34,466 bases of DNA from an uncultured Clostridia bacterium (GCA_944367955.1 CALVWU010000010.1:1-34466); one strand, 5' to 3'. Numbered from the stretch's first letter, positions 1 through 10,700 are shown. Notes: generated by a model not told the origin, from the letters alone. Translations and numbers: made by a program.

Positions 1-1484
1 TCGATCTGTTCGGGTTTGACTATTACGCGCACCTCTCTGCCCGCCTGAATTGCATAGCTTTTATCAACGCCGCCGAAGCTTGACGCAATTTCTTCAAGCT
101 TTTCCAAACGCTTTACATAGTTTGTACCGGTTTCCCTTCTTGCGCCGGGGCGCGCCCCCGAAATGGCGTCGGCCGCAGCCACAAGCACGGCCTCAACCGT
201 CTTGGGTTCGCAATCGCCGTGGTGTGCGGCAATGGCGTTTACCACATTAGCATTCTCTTTATACTTTTTGGCAAGATCCGCACCGAGTTGAACGTGGGTA
301 CCCTCCTGCTCGTGATCGACCGCCTTGCCGATGTCGTGCAACAGACCGGCGCGCTTGGCAAGCGTTACGTCGAGGCCGAGTTCCGAAGCCATAAGTCCCG
401 CCAGCTGCGAAACTTCGATGGAATGTCTGTAAACGTTCTGACCGTAGCTTGTTCTGTATTTCAATCTGCCGATAAGTTTTATGATTTCGGGATGCAGACC
501 GAATATACCGACTTCGAACATCGCACTCTCGCCGGCGGCCTTGATCTCCTGATCAAGTTCCTTTCTTACCTTTTCAACCGTTTCCTCTATCCTTGCGGGA
601 TGAATGCGGCCGTCGGCAATAAGTCTTTCAAGCGTAAGACGCGCAACTTCGCGCCTGACGGGATCGAAACCCGAAACTATTACTACTTCCGGCGTGTCGT
701 CGACAATAAGTTCAATACCCGTCGCGTTTTCCAAGGCGCGTATGTTGCGACCCTCGCGGCCGATTATTCTCGCCTTCATGTCATCGCTGGGCAGGGGAAC
801 GACCGACACGGTCATTTCCGAGGCATGATCGCTTGCGCAACGCTGAATTGCCAACGATATTATCTTTTTGGCCTCGTTCGTGGCCTCTTCCTTTGCCGTC
901 TGCTCGATATTCCTGACCTGAATGGCCACATCTCTGCGGGTTTCATCAAGAATTTCTTCTGTGAGCAGCTGTTTTGCCTCGTCACGGGTGAGCTGAGCAA
1001 CTTTTTCAAGTTCGGCAACCATCAGATCGTGCTGATGATTGATCTTCTCCTGAGTGCGCTTTATTTCAAGCTCTTTGTTTTGCAGATCCTTTTTTTGCTT
1101 GTCAAGCTCTTCGCTGCGCTTGGTAAGCGAATCTTCGCGCTTATCAAGGTTGTCTTCCTTTGTTTGAAGACGCTGTTCAAGCTTATTCAGTTCATTTTTC
1201 TTTTCGCGCGATTCCTTTTCGAATTCGCTGCGCAGTTTTGAATCCTGTTCCTTTGCTTCGAGTATAGCCTCCCTTTTAAGGGCTTTGCATTCCACGGTTG
1301 CATCGTCCACCATCTTTTTGGCGCGCTCTTCAACCGTGCCCAACTTTTTGTCGGTCATCTTTTTGTAGATGAGCCAACCAACTAAGCCGCCGACGCCCAG
1401 CCCTACAATTACAGCCACGCAGATGAGCGCGACCGCAAGGCCGATTTCCATCGGCGCAAGAAACAGGCTGCTTAATGTTAACAT
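1..1484 (-). CDS. rny: Ribonuclease Y (3' end beyond left edge)
   Basis: Membrane-anchored endoribonuclease that starts mRNA decay in many Firmicutes. I translated the minus strand from ATG 1484: an N-terminal hydrophobic segment (about residues 12-40), then a long charged coiled coil (about 45-200), a KH RNA-binding domain with [11 protein letters not shown] and [12 protein letters not shown], and an HD domain with [11 protein letters not shown] and [12 protein letters not shown], whose His-Asp pair binds the catalytic metal. About 494 codons are present; the family is about 510-520 residues, so only the last 20-25 residues and the stop lie outside the window. The start is supported by AGGAGG at 1495-1500, ten bases upstream. 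The gene has its own promoter rather than depending on the recA-nadE operon. Identity is very secure. Confidence 0.95.
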   Translation of the reverse strand, partial: MLTLSSLFLAPMEIGLAVALICVAVIVGLGVGGLVGWLIYKKMTDKKLGTVEERAKKMVDDATVECKALKREAILEAKEQDSKLRSEFEKESREKKNELNKLEQRLQTKEDNLDKREDSLTKRSEELDKQKKDLQNKELEIKRTQEKINHQHDLMVAELEKVAQLTRDEAKQLLTEEILDETRRDVAIQVRNIEQTAKEEATNEAKKIISLAIQRCASDHASEMTVSVVPLPSDDMKARIIGREGRNIRALENATGIELIVDDTPEVVIVSGFDPVRREVARLTLERLIADGRIHPARIEETVEKVRKELDQEIKAAGESAMFEVGIFGLHPEIIKLIGRLKYRTSYGQNVYRHSIEVSQLAGLMASELGLDVTLAKRAGLLHDIGKAVDHEQEGTHVQLGADLAKKYKENANVVNAIAAHHGDCEPKTVEAVLVAAADAISGARPGARRETGTNYVKRLEKLEEIASSFGGVDKSYAIQAGREVRVIVKPEQI

Positions 1485-1560
1485 GTGCTTTAAGCCTCCT
1501 GATGCGATTATTTGAATATATACTAAATCTTGTTAAAAGACCATTCTATATCTACTAAAT

Positions 1561-1589
1561 ATTATATACTACGGGGCTAAAAAAGTCAA
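1561..1589 (-). promoter_or_regulatory. Sigma-A promoter of rny
   Basis: On the minus strand TTGACT (1584-1589) and TATAAT (1561-1566) are separated by exactly 17 bases. Transcription would begin about 70 bases before the rny start codon. It lies downstream of the nadE hairpin, so rny can be expressed independently. Confidence 0.8.
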
Positions 1590-1702
1590 TTTATTTGTGA
1601 AAATACCTTGCAATATCTCCATCTTTTTTTCACAAAAAGCACAAAAAACTATTGCGCGCGCATAAAATGCGCACCGCCGCTCTTTGAGCTTTTACAGCCG
1701 AC

Positions 1703-1734
1703 GCCGGCCCGCGCATATTCTTGCGCGGGCCGGC
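1703..1734 (-). terminator. GC-rich hairpin 3' of nadE, no U-tract
   Basis: A perfect 12-bp inverted repeat (1703-1714 with 1723-1734) with an 8-base loop begins about 15 bases after the nadE stop. Neither strand has a run of T after the stem, so it is not a textbook intrinsic terminator. It could be an atypical terminator or a 3'-end stabiliser. It separates the nadE operon from the rny promoter. Confidence 0.5.
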
Positions 1735-1749
1735 ATAAAACTTGTTATT

Positions 1750-3645
1750 TTAAAGCAGCGAAAGCCACAGTTCGGAAGACGCATCAGAAGGCATCCGCCA
1801 ATCGCCGCGCGGCGACAGTGAAACCGAGCCTACCTTTACGCCGTCGGGAACGCACGACCGCTTGAACTGCTGCGAAAAAAATCTGCGGTAAAAATTTTTA
1901 AGCCACTTATCTATCTCCTGCGCGCTGAAATCGTCTTTGAACGTTTTGCAGGCAATGCATCTGATTTTATCGGGTGCAAATCCCCAGCGCACGGCATAGT
2001 ACAAAAAGAAATCGTGCAGTACATACGGCCCTACAATATCTTCGGTTTTTTGCGCTATATTGCCGCTCTTATCCGGCGGAAGAAGTTCGGGGCTTATTTC
2101 CGTATTCAAAATATCGTTGAGCACCTCTTTCGCTTCCCCTCCGAGGCGGGAAGCTTCGTAACCCACAAGGTGCTTTACGAGTGTTTTCGGCACGGAACAA
2201 TTTACGGCGTACATCGACATATGGTCGCCGTTGTATGTTGCCCAGCCGAGTGCGAGTTCGCTTAGATCGCCCGTTCCGACGACGAGTCCGCCCGTTTTGT
2301 TTGCGATGTCCATGAGTATGAGAGTACGCATTCTCGCCTGCGCATTCTCGTATGTGACGTCGAGCACTTCGGGATCATGTCCTATATCCTTGAAATGGCT
2401 CAACACGCTGCCGGTAATATCTATCGTTCTTGCCGAAGCACCGAGACAGCTTATCAGCTTCAAAGAGTTGTTGTAAGTTTTTCCCGTCGTGCCGAAGCCG
2501 GGCATTGTGACGGCGATAATATCGCCGAAAGGTTTATTCAGCGACGCAAACGCACGGCGCGTGACGAGCAACGCCAACGCCGAGTCGAGGCCGCCGGATA
2601 TACCTATTACGGCTGTCTTTGCACCCGTATGCCGAAGACGCTTTTTTAAGCCGGATGTCTGAACAGACAGCACAAGTTCCGTCCGCTCGCGCAGTTTTTC
2701 ATCGCTTGCGGGAACGAACGGAAGCTTTGGGAAATCACGGGTCACCCCGTTCCCTTCCGCGGCGGTAAAATATACCGTATCGTAGCCGCAACCGTCGTTT
2801 GCCGAAAAGAACGTGTTCGCCATCCTCTTCCGCTCGGCAGCAAGCTTATCCACATCGATCTGTGCGCAGATGCAACCGTTTTTAAACAATTCGCTTTCGG
2901 CAAGCACCGAGCCGTTTTCGCATATTATATTGTGCCCCGCAAACGCCATGTCGGTAGTGCTTTCGCCCTCGCCGGCATCGCAATACACATAGCCGCAGAT
3001 GAGTTTTGCCGACTGCATCTTAACAAGGTCGCGGCGGTATTCGGCCTTTCCGACCGTTTCGTCGCTGCACGAAAGATTTACTATAATGTTCGCCCCGGCC
3101 TTTGCATGGCGTATGGACGGACTGTCGGGAACCCACAGGTCTTCGCAAATTTCGGCGGCTACGGTGAAATTTTGAATGTTCTGCGCCGAGAATATCAATT
3201 TGGTTCCGAATTTTACGGTCTGTCCACAAAGCACAACCTCGCCGTTTTCACTTTCGGCGGGATTGAAGTGGCGGCGTTCGTAAAATTCGCCGTAATCGGG
3301 TATGAATGTTTTGGGAACGACGCCGAGAATGCGCCCGCCGCTTATGGCGACGGCGCAGTTGTACAGTCTACCCGCCCTTACGACGGGCGCGCCGACAAAA
3401 ATGAGTGCGCGGCTTTCCGCCGTTGCGGAACATATGTCGGCCACGGCCTGTTCGACTCCGTTTAAAAGCGCGCTCTGATTAAAGAGATCGCCGCAGGTAT
3501 AACCGCACACTCCCAGTTCGGGAAACACGATCACCTGCGCATCCTTGGCTTCCTCCACGGCGCGGATGATATTTTTTGCATTGAAATGCGCGTCGGCAAC
3601 TTTAAGCTGCGGAGTTATCGCGCATACATTGATAAAACCGTACAT
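1750..3645 (-). CDS. nadE: Glutamine-dependent NAD+ synthetase
   Basis: Makes NAD from nicotinate adenine dinucleotide, ATP and glutamine-derived ammonia; last step of NAD synthesis. The N-terminal half is a nitrilase-type glutaminase with the catalytic triad Glu43 (VFPELG), Lys112 (VPKTF) and Cys167 (EICEDLW). The C-terminal half is the ATP-pyrophosphatase synthetase, with P-loop motif GISGGLDSA near residue 350. The length (631 aa) is right for the two-domain form, so it needs no separate glutaminase. The ATG overlaps the recA stop by one base (TGATG), which implies translational coupling; a TTG one codon upstream is the only alternative start. nadE sits between recA and rny, which are often close neighbours in Firmicutes. 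It shares the operon with the NMN-deamidase domain of CinA, another NAD-recycling activity. Confidence 0.95.
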   Translation of the reverse strand: MYGFINVCAITPQLKVADAHFNAKNIIRAVEEAKDAQVIVFPELGVCGYTCGDLFNQSALLNGVEQAVADICSATAESRALIFVGAPVVRAGRLYNCAVAISGGRILGVVPKTFIPDYGEFYERRHFNPAESENGEVVLCGQTVKFGTKLIFSAQNIQNFTVAAEICEDLWVPDSPSIRHAKAGANIIVNLSCSDETVGKAEYRRDLVKMQSAKLICGYVYCDAGEGESTTDMAFAGHNIICENGSVLAESELFKNGCICAQIDVDKLAAERKRMANTFFSANDGCGYDTVYFTAAEGNGVTRDFPKLPFVPASDEKLRERTELVLSVQTSGLKKRLRHTGAKTAVIGISGGLDSALALLVTRRAFASLNKPFGDIIAVTMPGFGTTGKTYNNSLKLISCLGASARTIDITGSVLSHFKDIGHDPEVLDVTYENAQARMRTLILMDIANKTGGLVVGTGDLSELALGWATYNGDHMSMYAVNCSVPKTLVKHLVGYEASRLGGEAKEVLNDILNTEISPELLPPDKSGNIAQKTEDIVGPYVLHDFFLYYAVRWGFAPDKIRCIACKTFKDDFSAQEIDKWLKNFYRRFFSQQFKRSCVPDGVKVGSVSLSPRGDWRMPSDASSELWLSLL

Positions 3646-4658
3646 CAATCTCTGCTCTTAGCCGCAACGGCTTCCTTATGCGCCTGTCTGATGCGCGATT
3701 CGAGCTCGGCCATGACATCGGGATTATCTCTTAAATAATCCCTCATCTTCTCTCTGCCGTTGGCTATCTTTGCGTCGTTATAGCTGAACCACGCGCCGCT
3801 CTTTGTAAGCAGCCCGTACTCTACGCCGAGGTCTATTATGCACCCCTCCTGCGAGATGCCGTGACCGTAAATTATATCGAATTCCGCCACTTTGAAAGGG
3901 GGCGCAACTTTGTTTTTTACAACCTTTGCCTTGGCGCGGTTGCCGATTATTTCCCCCTCGTTTTTGAGGGCGTCGGCCTTGCGGATGTCAAGACGTATGG
4001 TGGCAAAATATTTTAACGCCTTGCCGCCCGGCGTTGTTTCGGGATTGCCGAACATTACGCCCACCTTTTCGCGCAGCTGGTTGATGAATACAACGCACGT
4101 TTTTGAACGGTTGGTTATTGCCGTAAGCTTTCTTAACGCCTGAGACATGAGTCTGGGCAGCGCACCGACGTGGGCGTCGCCCATATCTCCCTCTATTTCG
4201 GCCTTGGGGGTGAGTGCGGCAACCGAGTCGATTATAATAACGTCCACCGCCGACGAACGCACGAGCGATTCACAGATGTCGAGTGCCTGTTCGCCTGTGT
4301 CGGGCTGGGAAACATACAGCTCGTCGGTGTTTACCCCTAACGCCTTTGCATAGGCCGCGTCGAGAGCGTGTTCCGCATCGATGAAAGCGGCCACGCCGCC
4401 CGCCTTTTGAGCCTGGGCTATTATATGCAGAGCAACGGTCGTCTTACCGGAAGATTCGGGGCCATAAATCTCCATTATCCTGCCGCGGGGCACGCCGCCC
4501 ACGCCGAGAGCGAGATCGAGGGACAGACAGCCCGTGGAAATAACTTCCACTTCTCCGTTCACGCTTACGTCGCCCAGCTTCATTATCGCGCCCTTGCCGA
4601 ACTGTTTTTCTATCATGGCGATAGTTGAATTGAGAGCCTTTTGTTTTTCTTCGTTCAT
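3645..4658 (-). CDS. recA: Recombinase RecA
   Basis: ATP-dependent strand-exchange protein for homologous recombination and co-protease for LexA-type repressors. Walker A is GPESSGKTT at residues 66-74. The Walker B strand reads [12 protein letters not shown] and the DNA-binding loop region contains [15 protein letters not shown] and [10 protein letters not shown]. At 337 aa it is slightly shorter than E. coli RecA and ends in AAKSRD, without the acidic tail seen there. The ATG is preceded by AGGAG at a short spacing. It lies 14 bases after cinA and overlaps nadE, so it is an internal operon gene. I saw no LexA-type box (CGAAC-N4-GTTCG) directly upstream, so any SOS control would have to act elsewhere. 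Identity is certain. Confidence 0.98.
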   Translation of the reverse strand: MNEEKQKALNSTIAMIEKQFGKGAIMKLGDVSVNGEVEVISTGCLSLDLALGVGGVPRGRIMEIYGPESSGKTTVALHIIAQAQKAGGVAAFIDAEHALDAAYAKALGVNTDELYVSQPDTGEQALDICESLVRSSAVDVIIIDSVAALTPKAEIEGDMGDAHVGALPRLMSQALRKLTAITNRSKTCVVFINQLREKVGVMFGNPETTPGGKALKYFATIRLDIRKADALKNEGEIIGNRAKAKVVKNKVAPPFKVAEFDIIYGHGISQEGCIIDLGVEYGLLTKSGAWFSYNDAKIANGREKMRDYLRDNPDVMAELESRIRQAHKEAVAAKSRD

Positions 4659-4672
4659 AATATACTCCTAAA

Positions 4673-5743
4673 TTATTTTAATGATTTATAAGCGAGGAAA
4701 AGAGCGTCGTTTATCGCCGTGCGAGTAATGCTCTCCCTGTCCCCTTTGTAATTGAATTTGTAAACCTTTACCCTGTCGCCCACGCCCACGCCGATATAAG
4801 CCAGACCGACGGGCTTTGAAGTATTGTCCGACTTTGGCCCGGCAATGCCGGTAGTGGATATTGCCACGTCGCACATGCCGGTTTTAAGCAATCCTTCGGC
4901 CATTTCGTATGCGGTATTATCGGAGACCGCGCCGAATTGTTTCAGAGTGAATTCATCAACTCCCAGCCTATTGCGTTTGGACGAATTGGCATAAGTGTTC
5001 AGTCCTTCCACATACACTTCGGAAATTCCGGGAACGGACACGAGGCGCGAGGCTATGCCCCCGCCCGTAAACGATTCCGCAACCGAAATTTTCATGCGGC
5101 GCAACTTTAAAAGATCGTACAGCCGCTCTTCGAGCGAGATATTTTCAAGGGCGTATACATGCTCTTCGAGCGCGCTAACAATAGTGCGCACAACGGCGTC
5201 GGCAGACATCTTAGGCGTATTGCTCGAATACGAAATTTCAATAGTCTGGTCGCCGAATTCATCGTACACCGCAAACGCCGCGTCTTTGCACAGAGCGCGG
5301 GCGCGGTCGATGGCCCCGTATACGGTTTGGGGCGAAGCCGACACGCACTTGACATACAACTTATCGTATTTGACGCCATATTTATCGTTTAAAAACACAA
5401 CGCATTTTTCGGCAAACGGAACGCACTCTTCAATGGTTCCGAGCAACACCGACGCTCCTTCGACGTTTATATATATCCTTCCGTCGAAGGACGAACAATA
5501 TATCTTTTGCAAATACTCGGCAACGGCTTTGCACTGCTCCGCAGGGCAGAGAACAACCGTGTTTTCATACCCCGCTCTGCACTCGTTAAGTTGTCGCGAA
5601 ATAAGCTTGGGATCGTCAAACGCCACGGCGGTTATCTTGTCGAAGTAGTAACATCCGCCCGAAAACACGCGCATAAGCGACTGCAACGCGCCGTAATCAA
5701 TATTGAGTTTTTTATTTCTTATAACAACCAGGCAATTAGTCAT
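4673..5743 (-). CDS. cinA: CinA-like protein with intact NMN-deamidase domain, eroded N-terminus
   Basis: The C-terminal part (about 205-356) is a clear PncC/CinA C-terminal domain, which in characterised members deamidates NMN to nicotinate mononucleotide. It shows AESFTGG at 222-228 and STTGIAGP near 297-304. Residues about 120-200 resemble the middle domain of full-length CinA. The first 120 residues sit where the MoaB-like (COG1058) domain belongs, but they are about 50 residues shorter than usual. They lack the recognisable GTELLLG and GGLGPTxDD motifs. The family is normally about 410 aa and this one is 356. The start ATG overlaps the pgsA stop (TAATG), so translation is probably coupled. 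The order pgsA-cinA-recA is typical of Firmicutes. The call is secure for the C-terminal domain; loss of the first domain's activity is inference. Confidence 0.88.
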   Translation of the reverse strand: MTNCLVVIRNKKLNIDYGALQSLMRVFSGGCYYFDKITAVAFDDPKLISRQLNECRAGYENTVVLCPAEQCKAVAEYLQKIYCSSFDGRIYINVEGASVLLGTIEECVPFAEKCVVFLNDKYGVKYDKLYVKCVSASPQTVYGAIDRARALCKDAAFAVYDEFGDQTIEISYSSNTPKMSADAVVRTIVSALEEHVYALENISLEERLYDLLKLRRMKISVAESFTGGGIASRLVSVPGISEVYVEGLNTYANSSKRNRLGVDEFTLKQFGAVSDNTAYEMAEGLLKTGMCDVAISTTGIAGPKSDNTSKPVGLAYIGVGVGDRVKVYKFNYKGDRESITRTAINDALFLAYKSLK

Positions 5744-6420
5744 TATACTTTAAGCACTTGTATGTTTTTTACTATATAATTTACGCCCGAAACGACGGTG
5801 AGCAATGCCGCCGCGCCAAGCATGGCGAGCCCGATGTAATTTACCGTCATTACGCCGACATGCTCGCCGAAAAGCTCGTAAAATCCGCCGAAGAGCAACA
5901 AAAATACTATCGAAATATCCTGCGCCACGGTTTTGAATTTACCTATTTTATCGGCGGCTATAACTATTCCGGCATCGGCCGCCACCATGCGGAATCCGCT
6001 TACGATAAGCTCGCGCGCAAAAATGAGCGCGACGCAGCACCCCGCGGCTATCATTGCCCATTCGCCGGCAAATGCCGTAAAAAACGAAGGTACGGTGACA
6101 AGCACTATCAACGCCGAGGATACAAGCACCTTATCGGCAATGGGGTCGAGAAATTTGCCGAGATTTGTAACAAGACGATATTTGCGGGCAATGTGACCGT
6201 CGAGATAGTCGGTAAAAGAAGCCAAGGCAAACACCGCAAGCGCGACAAAATAATGTCCCGCAAAATTGAGATAAAAGAACAATATAAAGACGGGGATCAT
6301 TATGACGCGCGCCAAAGTAAGCTTATTCGGAAGGTTCATAACGCCCCTTCCGGCCGCTATTTTATATGCACGCGACGAGGTATCGACCCCGTCCGCTCCC
6401 CTGTTTTGCTGTTCATCCAT
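5743..6420 (-). CDS. pgsA: CDP-diacylglycerol--glycerol-3-phosphate 3-phosphatidyltransferase
   Basis: Integral membrane enzyme that makes phosphatidylglycerophosphate, the committed step to phosphatidylglycerol. The CDP-alcohol phosphotransferase signature is complete: Asp71, Asp74-Gly, Ala78-Arg79, Gly88, Asp92 and Asp96 (within DYLDGHIARK and GKFLDPIADK). Several hydrophobic helices follow. The usual PgsA N-terminus (MNLPNKLTLAR) begins at codon 28 here (ATG at 6339). The preceding 27 residues are a hydrophilic extension. Both starts have a possible ribosome binding site: GAGGAA before 6420 and GGAAGGGG before 6339. I chose the upstream one because it sits three bases after the rimO stop. 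The true start is uncertain. Confidence 0.9.
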   Translation of the reverse strand: MDEQQNRGADGVDTSSRAYKIAAGRGVMNLPNKLTLARVIMIPVFILFFYLNFAGHYFVALAVFALASFTDYLDGHIARKYRLVTNLGKFLDPIADKVLVSSALIVLVTVPSFFTAFAGEWAMIAAGCCVALIFARELIVSGFRMVAADAGIVIAADKIGKFKTVAQDISIVFLLLFGGFYELFGEHVGVMTVNYIGLAMLGAAALLTVVSGVNYIVKNIQVLKV

Positions 6421-6423
6421 GAT

Positions 6424-7764
6424 CTATTCCTCGCAGTAACCGGCAGTGCGGCCGAATAAGTCGTAGCTGTCGGCAGAAGTTATTTGTACGTCGTAATATT
6501 CGCCCTGAACGGCGTCCGGGCAGTTAAAATACACTTTTCCGTCGATTTCGGGTGCCTGAAAATAGGCCCTGCCGTAAAAACAGCCCCGCTCATAATCTAT
6601 GCCGTCGCACAGAACGCGCAGCGTTTTGCCGATAAAAGAATTTAAATATCCGCGCGAAATTTCAGACTGAACGGCATACATGCGCTTTACCCTTTTATTC
6701 TTTTCGCGGGTGGGTATCTGACCTTTCAGATTGTACGCACCCGTACGCGGTTCGCGCGAATAGGCGAAAAATCCGCAATTGGTCAACCCGGCCGAACGTA
6801 AAAAGTTTGCAAGGTTTTCGCTCTCTTCCTCAGTTTCGGTGGGAAATCCGCATATAAAAGTAGAGCGTACCGCGATGCCGGGAACGCGCCGTTTAAGCTT
6901 TTCGAGCAGAGCGAGATACTCCGCTCTGCTACCCTTGCGGTTCATAAGTTTAAGCACTCTGTCTTCGCTGTGTTGCAGGGGAATGTCGATATATTTTATC
7001 AATTTGGGGTTATCGCGCAACTCTTCTATCAATCCGTCGTCGATTGCGTCGGGATAGCAGTACAAAAGGCGTATCGAACGGATGTTGGAGAGAGCCGAGA
7101 GAGCTTTTATAAGCTTTACAAGCTTCCTTTCGCCGTAAATATCTTCCCCGTAGCGAGTAACGTCCTGGGCGACGAGAATGAGTTCGGAGATCTCACCCAA
7201 CTCCGCAGCCTCTTTTACAAGATCTTCAACGGGATAACTTTTGTATCTGCCGCGGATCTTGGGAATAAGACAGTATGTGCAGCAATTGTTGCAGCCGTCG
7301 GCTATCTTTAAATATGCGTAATGACAGGGCGTTGTAAGTACGCGCGCGGACGAAAACGCACATCCGCCCTTTCCTACCATATCAACGCGCCCGCCGTCGT
7401 AAGAGGCCTGCAACGCTTTGAAAAAGTCATCGTAATCGTTTATGCCCAAAAACACGTCGGCTTCAGTGAGGGCGGGAAAGACTTCCGAGATAAATGCCTG
7501 CGGAAGGCAACCTGTAACAACTATCTTTTCAAGCTTGCCCTCGGCACGGTAGCGGGCGCAGTCTATAACCGTTTCTACGGCCTCTTTGCGCGCTGAACCG
7601 AGGAACGCGCAGGTATTTACCACAAGCACGTTCACCTCTTCGATGTCGTTGCTTATTTTGCAGCCATTACTGCGGATAAGGGCGAGCAGCTTTTCGCTGT
7701 CCACCCTGTTTTTATCGCAGCCGAGCGATATAACGCCGTAAATTTTAGCTTTTATATCAGTCAT
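6424..7764 (-). CDS. rimO: Ribosomal protein S12 methylthiotransferase RimO
   Basis: Radical-SAM enzyme that adds a methylthio group to an aspartate of ribosomal protein S12. The N-terminal cluster-binding domain has Cys16 (VISLGCDKNRVDSE), Cys52 (NTCAFLG) and Cys86 (VTGCLPQ). The radical-SAM motif CxxxCxxC is at Cys158, Cys162 and Cys165 (GCNNCCTYCLIPKIRGR). A TRAM-like RNA-binding domain closes the protein. VISLGCDKNRVDSE is characteristic of RimO rather than MiaB. I start at ATG 7764, which overlaps the ftsK stop by eight bases. The longer frame to 7794 has no ribosome binding site and adds ten unconserved residues. The operon position after ftsK/spoIIIE and before pgsA is typical for Firmicutes. 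Confidence 0.95.
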   Translation of the reverse strand: MTDIKAKIYGVISLGCDKNRVDSEKLLALIRSNGCKISNDIEEVNVLVVNTCAFLGSARKEAVETVIDCARYRAEGKLEKIVVTGCLPQAFISEVFPALTEADVFLGINDYDDFFKALQASYDGGRVDMVGKGGCAFSSARVLTTPCHYAYLKIADGCNNCCTYCLIPKIRGRYKSYPVEDLVKEAAELGEISELILVAQDVTRYGEDIYGERKLVKLIKALSALSNIRSIRLLYCYPDAIDDGLIEELRDNPKLIKYIDIPLQHSEDRVLKLMNRKGSRAEYLALLEKLKRRVPGIAVRSTFICGFPTETEEESENLANFLRSAGLTNCGFFAYSREPRTGAYNLKGQIPTREKNKRVKRMYAVQSEISRGYLNSFIGKTLRVLCDGIDYERGCFYGRAYFQAPEIDGKVYFNCPDAVQGEYYDVQITSADSYDLFGRTAGYCEE

Positions 7765-10700
7765 CCACGTCACCGTAAATGCGTGTAAATTCATCGAGAG
7801 ACAGTAAAACTTTTCTCGGTTTCGAGCCTTCGGACTGGGTAATATAGTTCATATTTTCCATCCAGTCGATTATTTTGCAGGCCTTGACGTACCCTATGGG
7901 GAATCTGCGCTGTAACATCGACACCGAAGCCTGATTGCTGGTTACGCAGAATTTTAACGCCTGAATAAACTTGTCGTCTATCTTAACGTCGCCCTCGCCG
8001 CCGTCATCCCCCGCACTTTCTGTGCCTTCGGGTTCTTCGACGGTGTTTATAAAGTCGGAAACGCTTTGATCGAAATACGTTTCGTTATTTTTCTTTACAA
8101 AGTCGGTAACGGCCTGAACATCGGGCGAATCGATAAAACAACCCTGTATGCGCGCAAGGTCGGGAGCCTGAGCCGAGCGGAAGTACATATCGCCCGCGCC
8201 GAGCAGTTTTTCGGCACCGCCTATATCGAATATCGTGCGCGAATCGTCGAAGGAATTGACCTTAAACCCTATACGGGTGGGCAGATTGGATTTGATAAGA
8301 CCGGTTATGCAGTCCACCGAAGGTCTCTGGGTTGCGAGAATGAGATGTATGCCGCAGGCGCGCGCCTTTTGCACGAGGCGTATTATGCGGCTTTCGATAT
8401 CCTTTTTTCTCTGCAACATCAGATCGCCGAACTCGTCGAGGATGATGACTATTTTAGGCAGCTTTTCCTCACCTTCGGGCAAGTGGGCGTTGTATTCGTT
8501 CAAATTTCTTACAAGATTGCCCGAAAGAGTCATCTCTTTAAACAACCCGTAACGGCGTTCCATCTCCTTGATGGCCCAGTTGAGAGCCTTTATTGCCTTG
8601 TCGACATCGGAAATTATTTCGTTTATGATGAGGTGCGGCAAACTTTCGTAAGAGATAAATTCGGACTGCTTGGGGTCGACGAGGATAAAGCGCAGCTCGT
8701 CCGGCCCGTATTTATACAGCAGGCTGATTATCAAAGAACTTAAACAAATACTTTTACCCGAACCGGTGGTGCCCGCAACCAGCAGGTGGGGCATCTTGGT
8801 TATATCGGGACAGCACGGCTTGCCTTCGACATCCTTGCCGAGGGCAAACGTCAAGGAATTGGACTTTGCGTTTATAAACTCCGGACTGGTGAGCATGCCC
8901 TTCAAACCGACTATCGTACGCTTGCTGTTGGGCACTTCGATGGAAATCGCGCCCTTGGCGTAATTTAAATAAGTTGCAACGTTTTCTTTCATCAAGGCCA
9001 TGGCTATCGCGTCGCGGCAGCGCATGGCATTTTTGATATACGTTCTGTCCTCGATGATAACGTCGTAGCGCGTGATGGCAGGGCCGACGGTGACGTTTGA
9101 AATATGCGCGGCGATATGCGCGTTTTCAAAGGTGTCGATTATCGTGGCCTTACTCTCTTCGATGTCGCCGAGATTGGCGTCGCTCTTTTCGGGGTAATCG
9201 ACAAGCAGATCGAGCGTGGGTCTGACGTATTTTTTCCAGACATGCTTGGGTTTCTCTTCGGCGACGGGCTGAGGCTGCTCCTGCGCAGGGCGCATAGGAA
9301 CCGGCTGTCTGACGACAGAAGTTTCGTCGTCGCCGCGGCGCAGGCCGGGCGTACCGAGATCGGGCTCCTCCGAAAGGTAATCGTCTTCGTCGCCGTCGAA
9401 CAGGTTCTCTCTGTCCGCCGCATCTTCGCGGCGGGCGGAAATACGGGAAGAGTCCGGTTTTACGTCTTCGGAAATATTGGAGTTGGCCGAATTGAAAAGG
9501 TTGCGCAGGTCATTGGAATCGGAACCGCGGTCGGAAAGAGATTCGCCCCCTCTGCGGGTAAAACGCGCATCCTCTCCCTCTTCAACTTCGGAATAAGGGA
9601 CTCCGCCCTCTTCGCGCGCGATTAAATCTTCGGCGGACTGCTCTTCGTTCTGCCCGCGGCCGATACGCCTTTCGGACGAAAGACGCGGGCCGTCGCCGCC
9701 AAGCGAGAAATCGGTATCGTCGGCAATATCTTTATCGCCGTTTACGCCCATCGACGAACGTCGATCCGACGACAATTCAAACGGTTCGTCCGAACGGCCG
9801 AACGAGCGGTCGGAAACGCTACCCCTTTCGGACATTTCGATACCGCGCCCCTGACTTCCCGCGCCGAACAGCTCTCCTCCGTCGCGGCCGAAAGTACGGC
9901 CGAATGCCTCGTCGGAGGCGTCGCCGCGCATATCTGCCGGCTGCGAAGGAACCGGATAGCCGCTATCGGCGTTTTCTTCGGCAGATTCTTCGGAACCGCC
10001 CGTAAGCGAACCTTCGATATAGTCGTCTTCAAGTCCGTAGTCCTCTCCGCGGAATCCGCCGCCGAAATTCTGAACTTCATCCGACTCTTCGCCCTCTTCG
10101 GGTTCGGGAGCATAGGCGTTGAGATCTTCAACGGGCTTTTCACCGTAAATGTATGCTGAAGAAGGCGCGGGCGAAGCGTTGCGTTCAACCTCTTCGGAAT
10201 AACTTTGCGTGTAACTAGCAAAACCTCCGTTCTGCGCATCATTATTTTGATTTTCTGAAGAAGCAGGCGAAGGCTTTTTGCCGGAAAAACTGCTTAAATA
10301 GTCGCCATCGTTGTGTACGGGGTGATTGAAGTAGGAATCATCGTTAAATATCATGTTCCTGCGATAGCTTTCGGCAGCGAATTCGCCGTTTTCAAACAGA
10401 ATTTTTCTGCCGAGCTTCTCCTGCGAAAACTTATCGTCTTCGACAGGCTGTTCCGAGGGCTGAACATGGAAATAGCTCTGCGCGGAGGAACCCACGCTTT
10501 CGGGATTTGACGAACCGTACATCTCGCGCGGCCCGTCATACAGCCCGCCTTCGGTATCGGCCCCGCCGTCATATCCGGGCTGCGGTGCAAACCCGACGTA
10601 ATTCGCTACGTCTTCGCCGACATAATTCTGCGGCACATAGCCGGCGTTTGCGGGAACATTGGCGTCCTGCGCATAGCTGCCGAAGTACTCTTCCCTCTGC

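Noticed and set aside
219-1241. A 340-codon open frame on the plus strand
   Set aside because: It is antisense to rny, whose KH and HD motifs are unmistakable. Its translation has no recognisable domain.
2808-2822. GAACGTGTTC inside nadE, similar to an SOS box
   Set aside because: The spacing is two bases, not four, and it lies inside a coding region away from any promoter.
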